Below, piece after piece: positions 29,801 to 44,800 of a DNA stretch of 64,000 nucleotides. A program made the translations under genes and the position numbers. The first letter of the stretch is position 1. Every line of letters begins with the position of its first letter. The stretch is from Campylorhamphus procurvoides. Lineage: Eukaryota; Chordata; Aves; Passeriformes; Dendrocolaptidae. Where the stretch lies: NCBI GenBank assembly GCA_013396655.1, contig WBMV01000301.1, positions 124,001 through 188,000 on the forward strand, in the 5' to 3' direction. The notes below the pieces were generated by a model that worked only from the letters and a program-made list of their open reading frames with translations, was not told where the DNA came from and ran no database searches.

Positions 29801-32800
29801 ACTAATATATACAGTGCTGGACTACAAAAATCTCTGTATAGAAACATGAGAATGTGGAACAGGTTGAATAAAAATTCTGTGGACAGCATTGGACAGACCA
29901 GGATGTAGCTCATACTGTAAGAAAGATTGGTATGGCAGACTTGATATATAGTCCTGGTGCAGACACTGAATGGGTCAGTAATGTTGCTACCAGAGACACA
30001 AGATTACTTTGGAGGGTGGTGGGGCAGTATTGCCTTGATTGAGAGGAGTTGAAGCATCCTACTATTAAGTGGGGAAGATAAAAAAAAAAAAAGAAGTCAA
30101 TGTCAGCCCACAGAGAACATGTCATCATATGCAACTAGATGAAAGTGTTAGTTTATTTTTAATGTTTCTTTTTTTTCCCTAATTCACCTTTAAAAACTGA
30201 CCTGTCCCAAAATAGCGCTCCTCACATTTAGGCTTTTGAAAAGAAACAATGTAAATGTTCTCATTTTAACTGTAAGCAGACAGTGAACAATGCTTAAAAT
30301 GTCTTTGTTGGCTTGATGAGCAAGTCAGTACTTAGGTAGCTCTTCTGTTGTTTGTGATGTGATAGAGACTCCCCTAATCTGACAACACATCATTAGTGAC
30401 ATGATCTGGGAATGATGTTTTACTGAGAGACTGTAATACTGTTGTGATGGGTAAAGTAAAAAAGAAGCATTTTATCAGTTCTGGATCTTGTATTTTCTGG
30501 AAAAAATTTTCTGTATCTTACATTCTCTGTTATCATACCTCTAATACTGAATGGTTTGCTGCATCTTTGATTATGTATCACCTTAAGATCTTTTAAATCC
30601 ATTGCATGGCTGTACATCATGTGATTTTTCTAGGCATGAACAAGTTAAGATTCAGCACATTTGATCTTTGTTCCTTCCTGGAATAAATTTTAAAAACTGA
30701 TCCTGGAGAAGTGAAGTCTCTGGGGACACCTTATAGTAGCCTTTCAGTACCTAAAGAGGGCCTACAAGAGAGCTGAAGGAGAACTTTTTACAGGAGATAA
30801 GGGCTCTAAACTGAAAGGGTGGGGACATTAGGAAGAAATTCTTTACTGTGAGGGTGTTGAGGCACAAGAACAGGTTGTCCAGGGAAGCTGTGATGTGTCA
30901 TCCATGGAAGTGGTCAAGGCCCATGTGGATGGGTCATTGAGCAACCTGGTCTAGTAAGACGTGTCTTGCAAGGGGGATTGGAAATAGATGATCCTTAAGG
31001 TNAGAAATTCTTTACTGTGAGGGTGTTGAGGCACAAGAACAGGTTGTCCAGGGAAGCTGTGATGTGTCATCCATGGAAGTGGTCAAGGCCCATGTGGATG
31101 GGTCATTGAGCAACCTGGTCTAGTGTAAGATGACCCTGCTCACGGCAGGTGGGTTGGAACTGTAAGTCCCCTTCCAAGCCAAACTGTTCTGTGATGAGGA
31201 TGTTCACGTCTAAAGATTATAAGCTCTTGTACATCAACAATCTACGACGGTTTTTTGACAACTGATAGTTATTTACTTGTGTAATAAAGGAGCATTTAGT
31301 TCATTAAACATCTGTAGACTTGACTCGTGATTCAGCAAGTTATTTAAATGTGTGTCTAACTTTATGAGTAATCCCACTTAATTCACTTCAGCTACTTATG
31401 TAAATAGCTTATTGTAAGAAACCTGATTTAGCTGTGTGCTAAAATGCCTTGTCAAATGGCAGCCTTTATAAATATGTATTTTTTTGCATTAAGCCAAGGT
31501 TCACTGTTAAGCCTCCTGGGGTCTGTTTTTTTGGAAAATGATGTTCAGACTAGTCAGCTGCAGGAAATTCCCCCAAAATGGAAAAGGAATGAAGAAAATG
31601 TCATGACTTTGACCTCTAATGGTAGCATTGGCCTAAAAATAAACATGAACTTAGTCTAACAGTTTTTTGTTAGTGCAGACATATTTTGAGAAACAATGTG
31701 TAGTGCATTGATCCTGAAAAATCTGCTGCTGTGAAATTTTTGAGGAATCAAAGTGTGTGCTTTTGTCCTCAGTGACACCCAGAGTAGAAGGGGAAGCTGA
31801 TGAGCTTAACTTGGCTTCTCAATAACAATGCTCTGTGATGATGATTGTGTCAGAATAAAGAGATGCCATCTATTGAAAAACCCCAACCAAACAGTCCAAG
31901 AATGTTGAGTGAAAGAAGTCCAACTATATTACTAAAAAATGGCAACTTGATTAGGACAAGGAAAACCCCTCTGTGTTGATTTTGTTTGTAAGGGTGATTT
32001 GGAACATCCATAATCCCATGGGAAGGTGATAGTGCTTCTGTCTCCCTATCTCATGGCAGGATATAAGACAACTGTCAAATGTTAGATCAGGCAACTCTGA
32101 GATTTGGTATATATTTACTCCTTCCCTATGAATTGCTCTAGTGAGTACAGTAGCTGCTGTTGGCCTCAAACAGCTAGGCTGTTTTTTTAATTTATTTTTG
32201 AGTGATTTGTCTAGTTTTCTATGTTTTTTCCTTTTATGGTGGTGTCTGTTATGCAAATGGCTTTTCCAGCGTAGTTTCTACCTGTCAAGTAGATTTAGCA
32301 TTATTGATTCCTCTACATCCACGTTTTTATAGGCTCTTGTCTTTTCTTTGAGCATACACTTTGCCTTTCAAATGAGTGTGGTGGAAACAAGTCATGTGTT
32401 GTTTTTGTCATCAGGAAAATGCTATTCCCAGCCAGGACCTTCATGTGAGCTGTGTACTTTTTGAAGCCATGCTCTCCTCCTTACTTGATTCTGTGTGATA
32501 GATAGATAGTGCAATGTCAATTAAACCATGCTGTGGTGGATGTAAGAATATCACTATTTTAAATTTAATTTTGTATACATTTGATAACAGAGGAATCTGG
32601 GACATCCCTCCCCTCCAAAGAAAAAAGCAAAACCAAGAATCCTGCAATAAAACAGACCCAAAAATTAAATCAAAGTTGATCTGATGCAAAACTGAGACAA
32701 TGCTAGCAGCTTGTAGAATATTCTTTTGACACTACTAGGAGTTGAAATGCAACAACCATACATTCTTTATCATGATATTGCATTAACTCTTTCTGACTTG

Positions 32801-35800
32801 CTCTTATATTTGATTTAGACTGACTCAAAAGTTGTTCAGAAGTGGATGGATGGTGTGAAAGACTTCCTAATGACAGAAAAGGCTGTTCAAGGGGATACTG
32901 AAGGACTTCAAAGGCAACTTGACCAGTGCACAGTGAGTTTTGCTTTTATAAGGAATCTTTTGAAATAATGAGTAGAATCTCTTTTTTGCTATTTTACTTT
33001 TATTATTAAATATTATCCATAACATATGCCATAAAGCCCAGCAGAAAAATCGTTGTATCTTTCTTCAGGGCATGTTTTAATTGGTTTCTTGTGTGTTGCC
33101 ATAACACTTTATGCTTTAAAGGCCTTCACTGTATATACAAATACTCATCTAAAAGTTAGTATGATTTCCTCTAAAAAAGGCTTATATATTTTTCCTGATT
33201 CTTTTGATTATGGAATTGAATCTGTTGGTGAGAAGTGCTTTCTGTATTAAACTTCCAAGGGCAGTAAAAGTAACAAGCGTATAACTCTGGTGAAAGTCCT
33301 ATGGTTTAGAATTGTATCTGCATTACAAGGAAAACTCCTTCCTAGTCAGTGGCACATAATGATCACAGTTATGTAGAATTTCATCTTATAGCACGTAATT
33401 ATGGTGTACCTTCAAATGTTTGTTTCTGAGAGAATATAAACTGAGGTATGCCAGAAACAGTAGGGTATTTAGTGCATGTAACCTTCAAATTTGCGTTGTT
33501 CTGGTGTTGACATTTGGCATGTGAAAATGTTTATGCTGTGTATGGCAAGCTGTATTTCATTTTTTAGTTGTATGGTTCTGATATTTTGGACTGTTAAAGG
33601 GTTGTTTTAAGCAGTCTGATATTGAACACTGTATTGATCTGCTTCTCTAAAGTTTTCTCTGGAATAATTAAATGTTAGAAAATTATTAGTAGCCTGTAAA
33701 TATGTGTAAAATCTTGCTAAAGAACAACATTAATTTTCTCTGATATGTGCTCAGATGTTTGTCAATGAAATGGAGACAATTGAACCATCACTGAAAGAGA
33801 TGAAGGAAATAGAATCTGCTTTAAGAGCTCAGCCGATTGCAAGCATAAATACTTGGACAAAGTCTAGGCTAGTAGACTGCCAGACACAATGGGAGAAACT
33901 GAGCAAACAGGTGAGTTCTCCTTACATTGCTAATGCTTGCTTGTTACTGCAGCTGTCTGTTCAGTTTTGTGGCATTGGTAGGATGGTGAAGAGGTGAAAC
34001 AGTGGGATGAGTATGTTTTACTTGTTCCACAGTTAAAGTGGCTCAAGTCCAACTTAGCCCGATGAATCCTTCAGAAGTGAAGGCATGTTAAGAGATACCT
34101 CTGCAATAGTAGATTTGTTTGAATACATGCACTTCTTGGTACCTAAGTGGAAGGAGCAGAGCATACCCTTTGTTTATAATTAAAAATTAATTTGTTCACT
34201 TTGTTTTATGCTGCTCTTTCTGGGGTGTGTGAGAGGGAAGTCTGACTTTTTTTGTTTTGCTCTTTCTGAAATCTGGAGTATTATATCTGGGGTATTATTC
34301 TGTCCCTGTATAATTTCCTTCTGCTTCCAAGCAGCTTTGAAAACTAAATGACTATAAATAGACTACCGCTCCAGTCTGGTGTAGTTTGTTATTTCTTTTG
34401 GGTGGAAGCTTTCTTCTATCAGTAGAAACATACCTCTTTTGTTGCAGTTCCTGATGAGGATCTGTGTTAGAGAGCCTCACTGTTGATATAGAATCCAGAT
34501 TTTTTGAGCTGTGGAAAGAAGTGAGGCTTGAAGAGTGTTTTAGCGCTCTGTATAAAGATATTTCTAACTATATGATATTTGTAGTTAGAAGAGGGTTTTA
34601 GTCTGTCTGACTTTGTCCAGGGATTGTTACCAGCTTATGTGCAATGAAGGGGAAAAAACTCAAAACTTTCCTTCTTCGCTTGCCTCTAGATTTTTTTGAT
34701 CTGCTAAAAAGCCTTCATAAGTTTGTGTGTGTGTGTAAAAGTCTTTCATTAATTAAAAAAGCCTGAATATGTTTTGGCAGTAAAGTATTTTAACAAAGAC
34801 TTGTGGTTTTTCACATATACAAGGACATTTAAATAGCAAAACTGCTGTTCCTTTCTCCACCTTGGATTCTAGATCATTAGTCAGAAAAATCGCCTGTCTG
34901 AAAGTCAGGAAAAAGCTGTAAATCTGAAGAAGGATTTGGCAGAGATGCAAGAATGGATGACCCAAGCTGAAGAGGAATATTTGGAGAAAGATTTTGAATA
35001 CAAGTCCCCTGAAGAGCTAGAGAATGCAGTGGAGGAAATGAAGGTCAGTAATACCAGCTCATTGTAGGGGCCTGATTAAAGAGAAACAAACCTTAATGGC
35101 TTTAGGGGTTGACCTTTTGTGGAAATATCTGTGTGGAAAGGAGCCCAGGTCATGACAAGTGTAGTGGTATTTTTCATCTCTGCTTGTTTTTGGGTTTTTT
35201 TTAAAGCAAAAACTATAAAAGCAGATGTTCTATTGGCCACAAGGGGTAGGGATTTAATAATGAATAACAGCTTGCCCAGTTGTTGAGTGAGGCTTACTGT
35301 GTATAGCATATTAAACACTAAGAATATGGAAAGTAGGAGATGAGAAAGAAAAGGTGATGCTATACCTACCTAAATTAGTGGTTGTGAAAACAGTCTTCTG
35401 CTTCCAGCTTTTGGACATCACTTTGTGGTCCCCTTGATATTGTAACTCAGCATTTAGAAAATTCAAAACATGTTTAAAACTTGTAAGGTTATCTTGTGTT
35501 TATCATCTGTCTCAAACAGTGATCTTTTAATATCCTGAATTGGAAGGGATCCACAAGGGTCAGTGAGTGATGTTGCGCCCTATTTCTCTAATTCTGGGTC
35601 CGGTGGCCAAATAAATGGAGAGGAAGGAGATATTTTTCTCTCATTATAATCTATTTTTAGTTGAATAGCTAATTTTCTTGGCTATATGTACAGAGTAAAT
35701 AATTCTCTCTGGTTTTTAATCTGAGAGCTCGGACATACCTTCATAAACATTTTGACTTGCATGGACGCTTTTTAAATGAGTATCCATCTAACTTAGACTG

Positions 35801-38800
35801 TTACTTGATGGACCATAAAAAAAAGTTTTCTCCCTTACAAGTGCTTTGACAAAGCCGTTTGAAGCTTTGAATTGTCCTTTTTTGAAGGGGTTTTCTGAAG
35901 CAGTCTTTTAACAAGTGTTTTAATATATTCATGTCCTTTGAGGCCATTTGAGATCACACAGTCTGGCAGCTGGCTGAACACAAGCCAAAGAAAGAAAGAA
36001 CGAACCCTCTTTTCATTGGCAAATCTGTGAGACTTTAAGCCCATTTACCTGCGTCAAATTCAGATTATATTGTATTTTTAAATGTGATAGTTGAGTCAGT
36101 AAGACGGCAAGTTTATGGTAACACTTGCAATTCTTTCATTTGCAGTAGTGATAGTATCCTGGGACTACTTTTAGGACTGACAAAGAACACACTCTCTGTG
36201 TTTAACCATGCATGTTTTTGCTTTTAAGATAAGGCTAGGTGGTTTTTGTGAATCGTGACATAAAGTGTGTTCCCCAAATTTTCCGTTCTTTTCCTTCCAT
36301 TAACTGGCTTTTTTTTAAACTGCCTTATATTTAGAAGACATCTTGAAAAATATGTATGAAAACAGTGCTGTCATGTGCTAAATTCTACCATAAAATGCAA
36401 TGCCTTATAATCAGAGGTATTTCAACTTCATAAAACTATTTTTGAAACCTGAAAAGAAAGATATAGGACAGTCACTTTTTCTGATGGCTTCTATTTGTCT
36501 CAACAGAGACAGGCCCAGACTAGAGTGTCTGATCTGTTTTCTAGCTACTTTCCTTTCTGAATTCTGGTTCAGGCAAAATTTGACAACTCATAATATGATT
36601 ACTCCAGGCCTATGTGTTGGGAGTTGTACTGTGCCTGTGAAAACATTGGCAGCAAGACTTCCAATGAGAAATAGCTGATCTTTCATTTGAGTGGTGAGTA
36701 GCTGACTGTATGGCAATTGAAAGCTAATCATATAATACATTTTTGGGGCAGAGAGCGAAGGAGGATGTGTTGCAGAAGGAGGTGCGGGTGAAGATTCTCA
36801 AAGACAACATCAAGATGTTGGCCACCAAGGTGCCATCTAGTGGTCAGGACCTGGTGACTGAGTTGAATGTTGTGCTGGAGAACTACCAGCTACTGTGCAA
36901 TCGGATACGGGGGAAATGCCACACTTTGGAGGTATGAATGGTAGTTCTCTGCTTAACATCTGTATTTTACAGTAATATCTGTTCAATATATTTATTGATG
37001 ATCTGATGAAGGGATTGAGTCTTCCCTTAGTAAATTTGTGGACAACACCAAGTTGGGTGGGAGTGTCAATCTGCTGGAGGGTAGGAAGGCTCTGTAGAGG
37101 GATCTTGACAGGCTGGATTGCTGGGCAAATGGTATGAAGCTCAACAAATGGTATGAGGTTCACGAAGGCCAAGGGCCGTGTCCTACCCTTTGGCCACAAC
37201 AACCCCGGGCAGTGCTACAGGCTGGGGGTAGAGTGGCTGGAAAGCTGCTCAGCAGAAAAGGACCTGAGGGTGCTGGTTGGCAGCCATGGAACATGAGCCA
37301 GTAGTGTGTCCAGGCAGCCCAGAATGGCATCTTGACCTCTGTCAGAACCTAACTGATTCTGTGATTCTGTAAAATGGAGAGAGGTGGCACAAGAGGAATG
37401 GAGTGGCATACTGAAAATGTCTGAACATGGTAACTTCAGCATAAATGTGTTTTGCTGTGGCTCCTGTCTGGGCTTATTTTCCCTTGAGATGTCAGTCTTG
37501 GAATCCATGAAACACCATCTAACTTTGTTCTTATAATCTGTATTGCATCCAATGCTTCCACAAATAAGTAACCTTGTCTCAGAGCTCTGTTATTCATCTC
37601 TGCATCTTCCAAAAGGTCAAAAAGGAATTTACCAGAATTTAAAGGTTGAAATACAATAATAATTAGAACATGTGATTATGGTCTTGGATGGGGCGTGTAT
37701 GTCCTATCTTAAAAGAGGAATGAATGCATTTAGTTACATTCTTACATAATTATATGAACCTGTGTGTTAGTGTTAGTTTTAGCATGAGTTGAGACTGTGG
37801 TGCTGATTTCTCTCTATCTTCCTGGCTATAGCTGTGGGTTTTTTCATCTAGAACATACAGTGCCATGGCATATTTTTGAATACTTTCTACTTGTCATTTT
37901 TAGGTGAACTTCTCAGAAACATATCTATAAGTTGTTCATTGGGTATATGAGCAATGCCTGGCTTTCTAGGCTAATTTTTTTTTTGTCCTGTTGCTCCTAG
38001 GAGGTGTGGTCCTGTTGGATTGAGCTGCTTCAGTATCTTGATTTAGAAACAGCTTGGCTAAACAATCTGGAAGAAAAGGTGCAAATGACTGGAAATCTGC
38101 CTGATAAGTTGGATGCTGTCAATGATGCTCTTGAGGTATTATGATGATTCTGTTGGATTACTAACTTTTCAAATAGCTTAGCTCCATTTAAAAAAAAAAG
38201 AAAAAAAAGTAAGTTCTGCTCTTCAGTAGAATACTGAAATATACTGGATATTCTGATTCTTTATGATAAATTAATATATTACGCTGAATCAGAAATGGAT
38301 ATATGTAAGATCCTCCACCAAAAGTGGAATTTTGCTGTACAAGATTGTGCTGTACTTGGTACCATGATAAAATTGTATACTCTCCCCTGACCTATGTAAA
38401 TTGATTCATTCCTTCCAGTGCTATGCTGTGATGTGAATAGGCGAGTAATGCTGTGACAATTATCTAAAATAAAATCACCTCTGTATTTGCCTTGTGACAT
38501 CATGAATTAAGACATAACTAATTTATGCTTTTAGGCACTCTTGAGACATTTGAAGTGTTAAAATTCTGTGTATGCAGCCATATTTCCAGCTCTGAAAATA
38601 CAATAATATTCAGTGCCTTGACCTTTAAAACTTTTTCTGCTGATTAGTCCCTGGAATCAGTCTTGCGTCATCCAGCTGATAATCGAACCCAGATTCGGGA
38701 ACTCGGGCAGACATTGATTGATGGAGGGATTCTTGATGACATCATCAGTGAAAAATTGGAAGCTTTCAATGCCCGCTATGAGGAACTGAGTCACTTGGTA

Positions 38801-41800
38801 AGAACTTGGGGTTAGGGTTGAAGTAGACTGGGTTTTTCAGCTCAGTAGTCTGAAATGACTCTTTTTAGTTGAATTCATAGGTGCAGGACTACAATACAGG
38901 AAAAGAGAGGTCACAGTGTTGTCAGCTGTTTTCAGTTTGGAGTAATGCCCAAAGAGCAAGATGCTTGAGTCAGGTTTTGTTTTACAAGCTCAACACACCC
39001 TTGCACTGCAGGGGCCCCCTGGTATAATATCAGGTAATTTTTACAAAAAAGCAATTCCAAACTCAAGAGGGACAGTTCAATAACTGACGTTAATAGTGCC
39101 TTACTACTGCCATAAATACTGGTGAGCTGCTCACCAAATGTAAAAGTGAGGAGCATAAGTGACATTCTCAGTCTTTGAAATAGTTAGGAAGAAGCAACAC
39201 TGAAATAAGGAACAGAAGGAAAACATTCTTCTCATTACCCCTCTGTTATGTTGTTGTCTTCCTCTTCTCCTACTTCAGTCTAATCTTTTATAGATTTAAT
39301 AAGTAGAGGAAGACTAGCTGTATTTCAGGTTGCATGGATTTGTAACTTGTGTTCTGTATTCTGGCAATATAGGCTCCTGCCAAATTATATGATGGGAGTT
39401 GTTTTCTGTCACTGCCAAAGTATAGTCGTAGAGGGAATTTTGGCTCATCCTCTTTACAATGAGCAACATGAATGCGCTGCCCTCAGCTGGGGGCTATATG
39501 CTGTCATTTAAGTTACCCTTCACTGTTTTCCCTGTTGCAATAGTACTTTATTGCCATATAAAAACCTGTTTGCTTTGGCAGCTGCAGTGCTGACACACTA
39601 GGCTGTTGACAACTCTCCACATCCCTGTGTGTGCTTGTGCACATGCACTGGTCTGTGCACGTGTTGATAGTGGGGAACTTAGTGACATTTCAGATGAAGT
39701 TGGGTGTTTTCTTGTTGAAGGAAGAGGTAATAAAGGGAAAGAACTGTGAACTTCTGTTTTGACACTGTAACAAAATGAGTTTATTGTTTTGAAAGGAAAT
39801 GTGCATATTTACACATCAAACGACACTGATCTGTGTTGTATTGCAAAGTCACTGATTTCTGTTGAATAGCTAGTTTTTGAGACTGGTATGTCTTTAACAG
39901 AATATTTTCTTCCTGAGCTGATAGGAAAGACCTGTTTTCACTGTTCTGTCTGTATATCTAACAGAAGAACTCTCCTTCTGCGCCACTGTTTGTCTGTTAC
40001 TGGTTCAAAAGCCACAGCAAGCATCAAAAATTGCTGCCTACTAATGTTCTTTTTAGCCAGTCCTTCTCACGTAGGGTTTTTTGGGTCTCTCCCACTTTGT
40101 TTTGAGAAAGTTTACTGTAATTTGTATTGAATTACAGCTCTCTCATCTTACCTTTCTGTTCTACTCAGGCAGTGAGCCGGCAGATCGCTTTGGAACAACA
40201 TCTTCAGACCATGCGGGAAACTGACCACATGTTACAGGTCTTGCAGGAAAACTTAACAGATCTGGATAGACAGCTGACATCTTACCTGACTGATAGGATA
40301 GATGCCTTTCAGATGCCCCAGGAGGCCCAGGTATTTCAGTATAGCTCTTCACTACAAAACATTTTGAAATATTTCATTATAGTGCTCAGCCTAGAGATAG
40401 TAATTCCTGAAGGCTTTATTTCAGTTCTGTGCTGATGGACTGCTGATGATCTTTTGTAATCTGGATTGTTTTCCTCTTTTAAGAAGGTTGTATTGAATAA
40501 CAGTGGCTTCAATTTAGCAAGCTGTCACCAAAGACAGAATATTTAAAATAAACCTGGTGGTGTTTAAGTTTTCCAGAGCAGATTGACTTCTGGTAGGTAG
40601 TAGGTGGTAAACAAACTCACTTCCCCTCTCTGCAAGCAATTTTGTAATGTATTTTTTTCCTATTTGTGTGACATGGCAGAAAATTCAAGCTGAAATTGCA
40701 GCTCATGAATCTACATTAGAAGAGCTCAAGAAAAGTGCTCGCACTTTCCCTCCTGCTTCTCCTGAGTGCAGGTCTCCCCGTGGTGGAACTCAGCTGGATG
40801 CTTTGCAGGTAAAAATACAAGAGTCACACACCTCCCGGTCAGCCTGTCAATTGTTTGGTGCAGTCAGCTGAAAAGCATGCACTTTCACACACTTTCATAA
40901 GGAAACAAGCAACCCTAGATGAGTTGGATAAGAAAGCTTAAATTTCACAAGTGTCATGGGATAAATGTTGAAAGTCAGAAAGTCTCTGTACTTCAGTAGA
41001 ATGGATATTTTCGAAGGATATGATAAAAAATTACAGCTCTCTTGCACCTCAGGTGGATATTAGGAATAGGCTGGCTTGGCAAATAGCATTGCTGTATATA
41101 TTGAGTTGTGGTGCATGATGAAATGAGTGCAGCTACTAATTTAAAACAATCTTTTAATGTAATATTTATTAAAACAGAGAAAGCTCCGTGAAGTATGTAC
41201 AAAGTATCAGCTCTTCCAGAAACCGGCTAATTTTGAGCAGCGCATGTTGGATTGCAAGCGGGTGTTGGATGGTGTAAAAGCAGAACTTCATGTCTTGGAT
41301 GTGAAGGACACTGACCCAGATGTAATCCAAGCTCACCTGGAAAAGTGTATGGTATGTATGTAATGTTCTTAACTCACACTTGAGGTGCTTCTTTGTTGTG
41401 TGATTCTTGTTGCTTAAACTCTCTCCTGAGGAAATTTTGCTTAAAGTTCTTACAGAGCTATTACGGCTCCTTGGAAAGTGCTAACGAAACAATTGATAAC
41501 TAAAAAGTCCATATTCTAGCTGGACCTAAAAGTAGTGGACTATTAATCACAGATACAGTGAAACAGCTGAGTTTGTAAAAACTCCCTTCACCAGTTCATC
41601 CTTGTGTTCTGGAGAAGCATCACAATCATTAGTATTTGAACAAAATAAATACCTTGCATAAAATGAAGTACGTATGACAATGTTAGCCTTGGAGTAATCA
41701 GTGCTACATTATTGAGCTAATTCCTTTTTTTGTGTGTGTGTGAAATTCAAAACCAGAATAAAGTATAAAACATCAGGAGTTTGACATCTTCCTGTTAGAC

Positions 41801-44800
41801 ATTACTATTAAGCCATAGCTCAGAATTTAAATGCAATTTGATGGTAAGGTCACCAAATTAAGCAAAGTCTGCAAATCCACACTAAAAATTTATAACCTGT
41901 TTATGTTTTTAGAAACTCTATAAGACCCTGAGTGAGGTGAAATTGGAGGTTGAAACTGTCATCAAGACAGGAAGGCAAATTGTACAGAAACAACAGACTG
42001 ATAATCCCAAAGGGATGGATGAACAACTGACAGCATTGAAATTTCTTTACAATGACTTGGGGGCACAGGTAAGAAAAACAAATATACATATGAATGTTTG
42101 TCTGCATGTAATTTCCCTTTTTTTTGTTGTTTTGGTGTCAGATACTGTTCTAAGTTTGCTTCTGAGGCTGGTACTGTATAGGCTACAGTTGTTGCATCTA
42201 GGGTCAATCAGTTGAGAGATTAAAGATGGCACATAACAATCTTGTAGTTGTGCAAGACCTCTGTGCTTAGAGTGTTCCTGGAGGGGAGCTAGCCTTGAAG
42301 AAAGGACAGCTCACAGAGCTTTTATCCTTCTGGCAAGGCTGACCTGCTATTTATTTGTCTTTGAGCCCTGCAAGGTAATTTACAATGAGATTGTCATATG
42401 AAACGTTTGAGTTGATCTGAGGTTTTTTTAGGAGGTGTCATGATGGTTACAAGTTGCAATCCATCTAAATCATTGCTCTCAGTATGAAATAGAAATGCTG
42501 GCAAACCTGTATTTCCCATGAATGGCATTAAATATTGATACGAGTAACTTTCTTAGTAATTGAGTATTTACTTACCCATGTGAAGTGTTTAAAAATGGTT
42601 AAACCCTTAAAAAGCAGGTAGGAATTTTCCTACCTAAACTGATAGAAGTCCACGTGGACTCATGTCTGTTCAGAGGTCTGTGAATGAAGCTGTGGGAAAG
42701 GGGCCAAATTGCAGAATACCTTGGAACAGGCCCTATGAAATATTTTACTGTTACAAAGTTGAGAACATTCACAAAGGTGTGGATTCTAGTGAAATCTGTA
42801 CGTCTGTAACTCAGAAAGCATGTAGACAAGAGGTTAGGAAAGCGTAGAGGGGCAGAGTTATTTGCAGTATAATGTTATGATCTTTTTTGAGCTGAAAACA
42901 GTGCACCATTTTTTGAAATGTCAATTGATTCTGACTGCTGTGGATGGATTTATTCTCAAGTCTGTGTTAAAGTTTGACTAGACTAATTGTGTAGCCAGTG
43001 AGAAATAGAATTGATTATACGGCAGCAAACATCAAATTTCATATTCATTTTACTAGATGTTTTCAGACTAGATTTTCAGCGAAATTTTTCTTCACAGCTT
43101 TCTACTAGTAGGTATTTCAAAATACAAAATGGAATTGTGTTTTAGTGTTTGAGTGACTGACTGGATTCTACATCCCTTTGACTTTCAGTTAAAGGATCAT
43201 AATAAGCAAAGTGTAAACATTAATTTGGTGATTACTAGCTATAAATAAATTGGTATGCAGATTTCTTTGTCTGCTTTAAGTGTATGAAACTATTCTGGTT
43301 TTGTACACTCTGCATTGTATAGTAAGATGCTGATGTTTTTAATCAATCTTCCTTTTAGGGTCCTTCCCTAATTCAAGACAGCCTTAAGATGCAAGGATTC
43401 TATATATTTTGAGTGGATATTTTATGTGGCTAGTGCTTTTGGGTTTGTTCTCTTTCAAAATCTACTTTTGTTTTCTTTTTCCTTGTTATTTTTTTGGTAG
43501 GTGACAGAAGGAAAACAGGACCTCGAAAGAGCAACCCAGCTGGCACGCAGAATGAAGAAAGAGTCTGCCTCTTTGTCAGAGTGGTTAGCCACCACTGAAG
43601 CTGACCTCGTGCAGAAGTCCACTGCAGAGAGTTTGCTTTCTGATCTAGATTCAGAAATTGCCTGGGCCAAAGTGAGGATGATTGTTAAATATTTGTAGAA
43701 TAAATTTCTAGCATTATGGCAATACTGTGTAGAAGTGGCTGTGAATTTAAATCCCTGTACTTGTTCCTGAATCTCTCAAATGCTGTGATTTTAATAGATT
43801 CTGTAGTTCATATTCAGTACCTTGCTGAGTCTGATCTGCTTCCTCTTGGGCATCTTGCTTCAAACTTAAATGGCCAGTAAGATTTTATAGTTATTACTAC
43901 ATATCTGCTATTAATAGGTATTTAAGACTTACTGTATCTCTCACACGGTTCATAAGTCTAATCTTAAACTTATCAGCAAAAGTAATTGTGGACTGGGTCA
44001 AATATTTTACTAGTAGAGCATACTGAAAGTTCATGGACATTTTTAATGAAAATTTGAATTTCTAACCTTTCACTGAAACAGCTTTGTCTTCAAATTTGTG
44101 ACTTTGCAAAACAAAAGGCTACTGTAATTGCTTATCTTCTTTCACCTACAAGTTGAAACTTTTCCTGGAAACAGGCAAATGTGTTAGCTACTTTGCTTGT
44201 AATTACATTTTCTCACACTGTAGAAATTTGGATATTCCTTGAAGTTAGAACAAGTATCACTGATATAAGTTCAGCAATACTAATCTTCACAGTTTTTGTT
44301 TTCTGTCATCTTTTACTGCTGGCATGGTTCTGTCTGCAATCATAAAACTTGAAAGATTACCAAACTGCAAACCCATTTGCACACATTTCAATCAGGATTA
44401 GCAATTATTGTCACTACAGTTCTGCTGTGGCAGTATGCCTAAGGTTCCTCTCCACACAAACTTGGAAATATTAACTGGAAGTATGCTCACCAAACATTTG
44501 TAGCAATGCAAATAATTAATGACTCTTTTGCTGCACCACCTGGAGGACAAGCCCTTTATGTTGCATGCAAAGTTGTCCTTTCTATCTTAAGGTTTTCTAG
44601 AGGTAGTTTTAAAATGTAGTAACTTGAGTATTTGTTTGTCCCTAAGATAGTAAATTATGATAAAATAATAAATTATTTACTGCATAGATAATATGTTCAA
44701 GAAGCTCTGGACACTGTTTGTGGTTACCTGCATTCTTAGACACACTGTACACTGACATCAAAGAGCTTTCTAAAAAGGCAGGTATCATCAATAATAATTG

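Larger units (their letters stand above)
30701..31196 (+). mobile_element. CR1 LINE 3' fragment with internal duplication
   Basis: The stretch follows the avian CR1 3' region on the + strand: a CCTGGAGAAGTGAAG segment, GAAATTCTTTACTGTGAGGG, CAACCTGGTCTAGT, a GGGTTGGAACT-like segment and a final CTGTTCTGTGATGA. The middle 122 bp occurs twice, before and after an N at 31002. Without the duplication the element would be an ordinary truncated copy of about 325 bp. Confidence 0.9.
26706..32818 (+). other. UTRN: Large intron between exon-23 and exon-24 equivalents
   Basis: At 6.1 kb this is the second-longest complete intron here. It holds a TA/TG simple-sequence hairpin at 27294-27337, a CR1 copy at about 30701-31196 with an internal duplication around an N, and otherwise AT-rich sequence with no recognisable exon. 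Open frames at 31444-31659 and 31951-32256 (antisense) are treated as chance. Confidence 0.7.
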
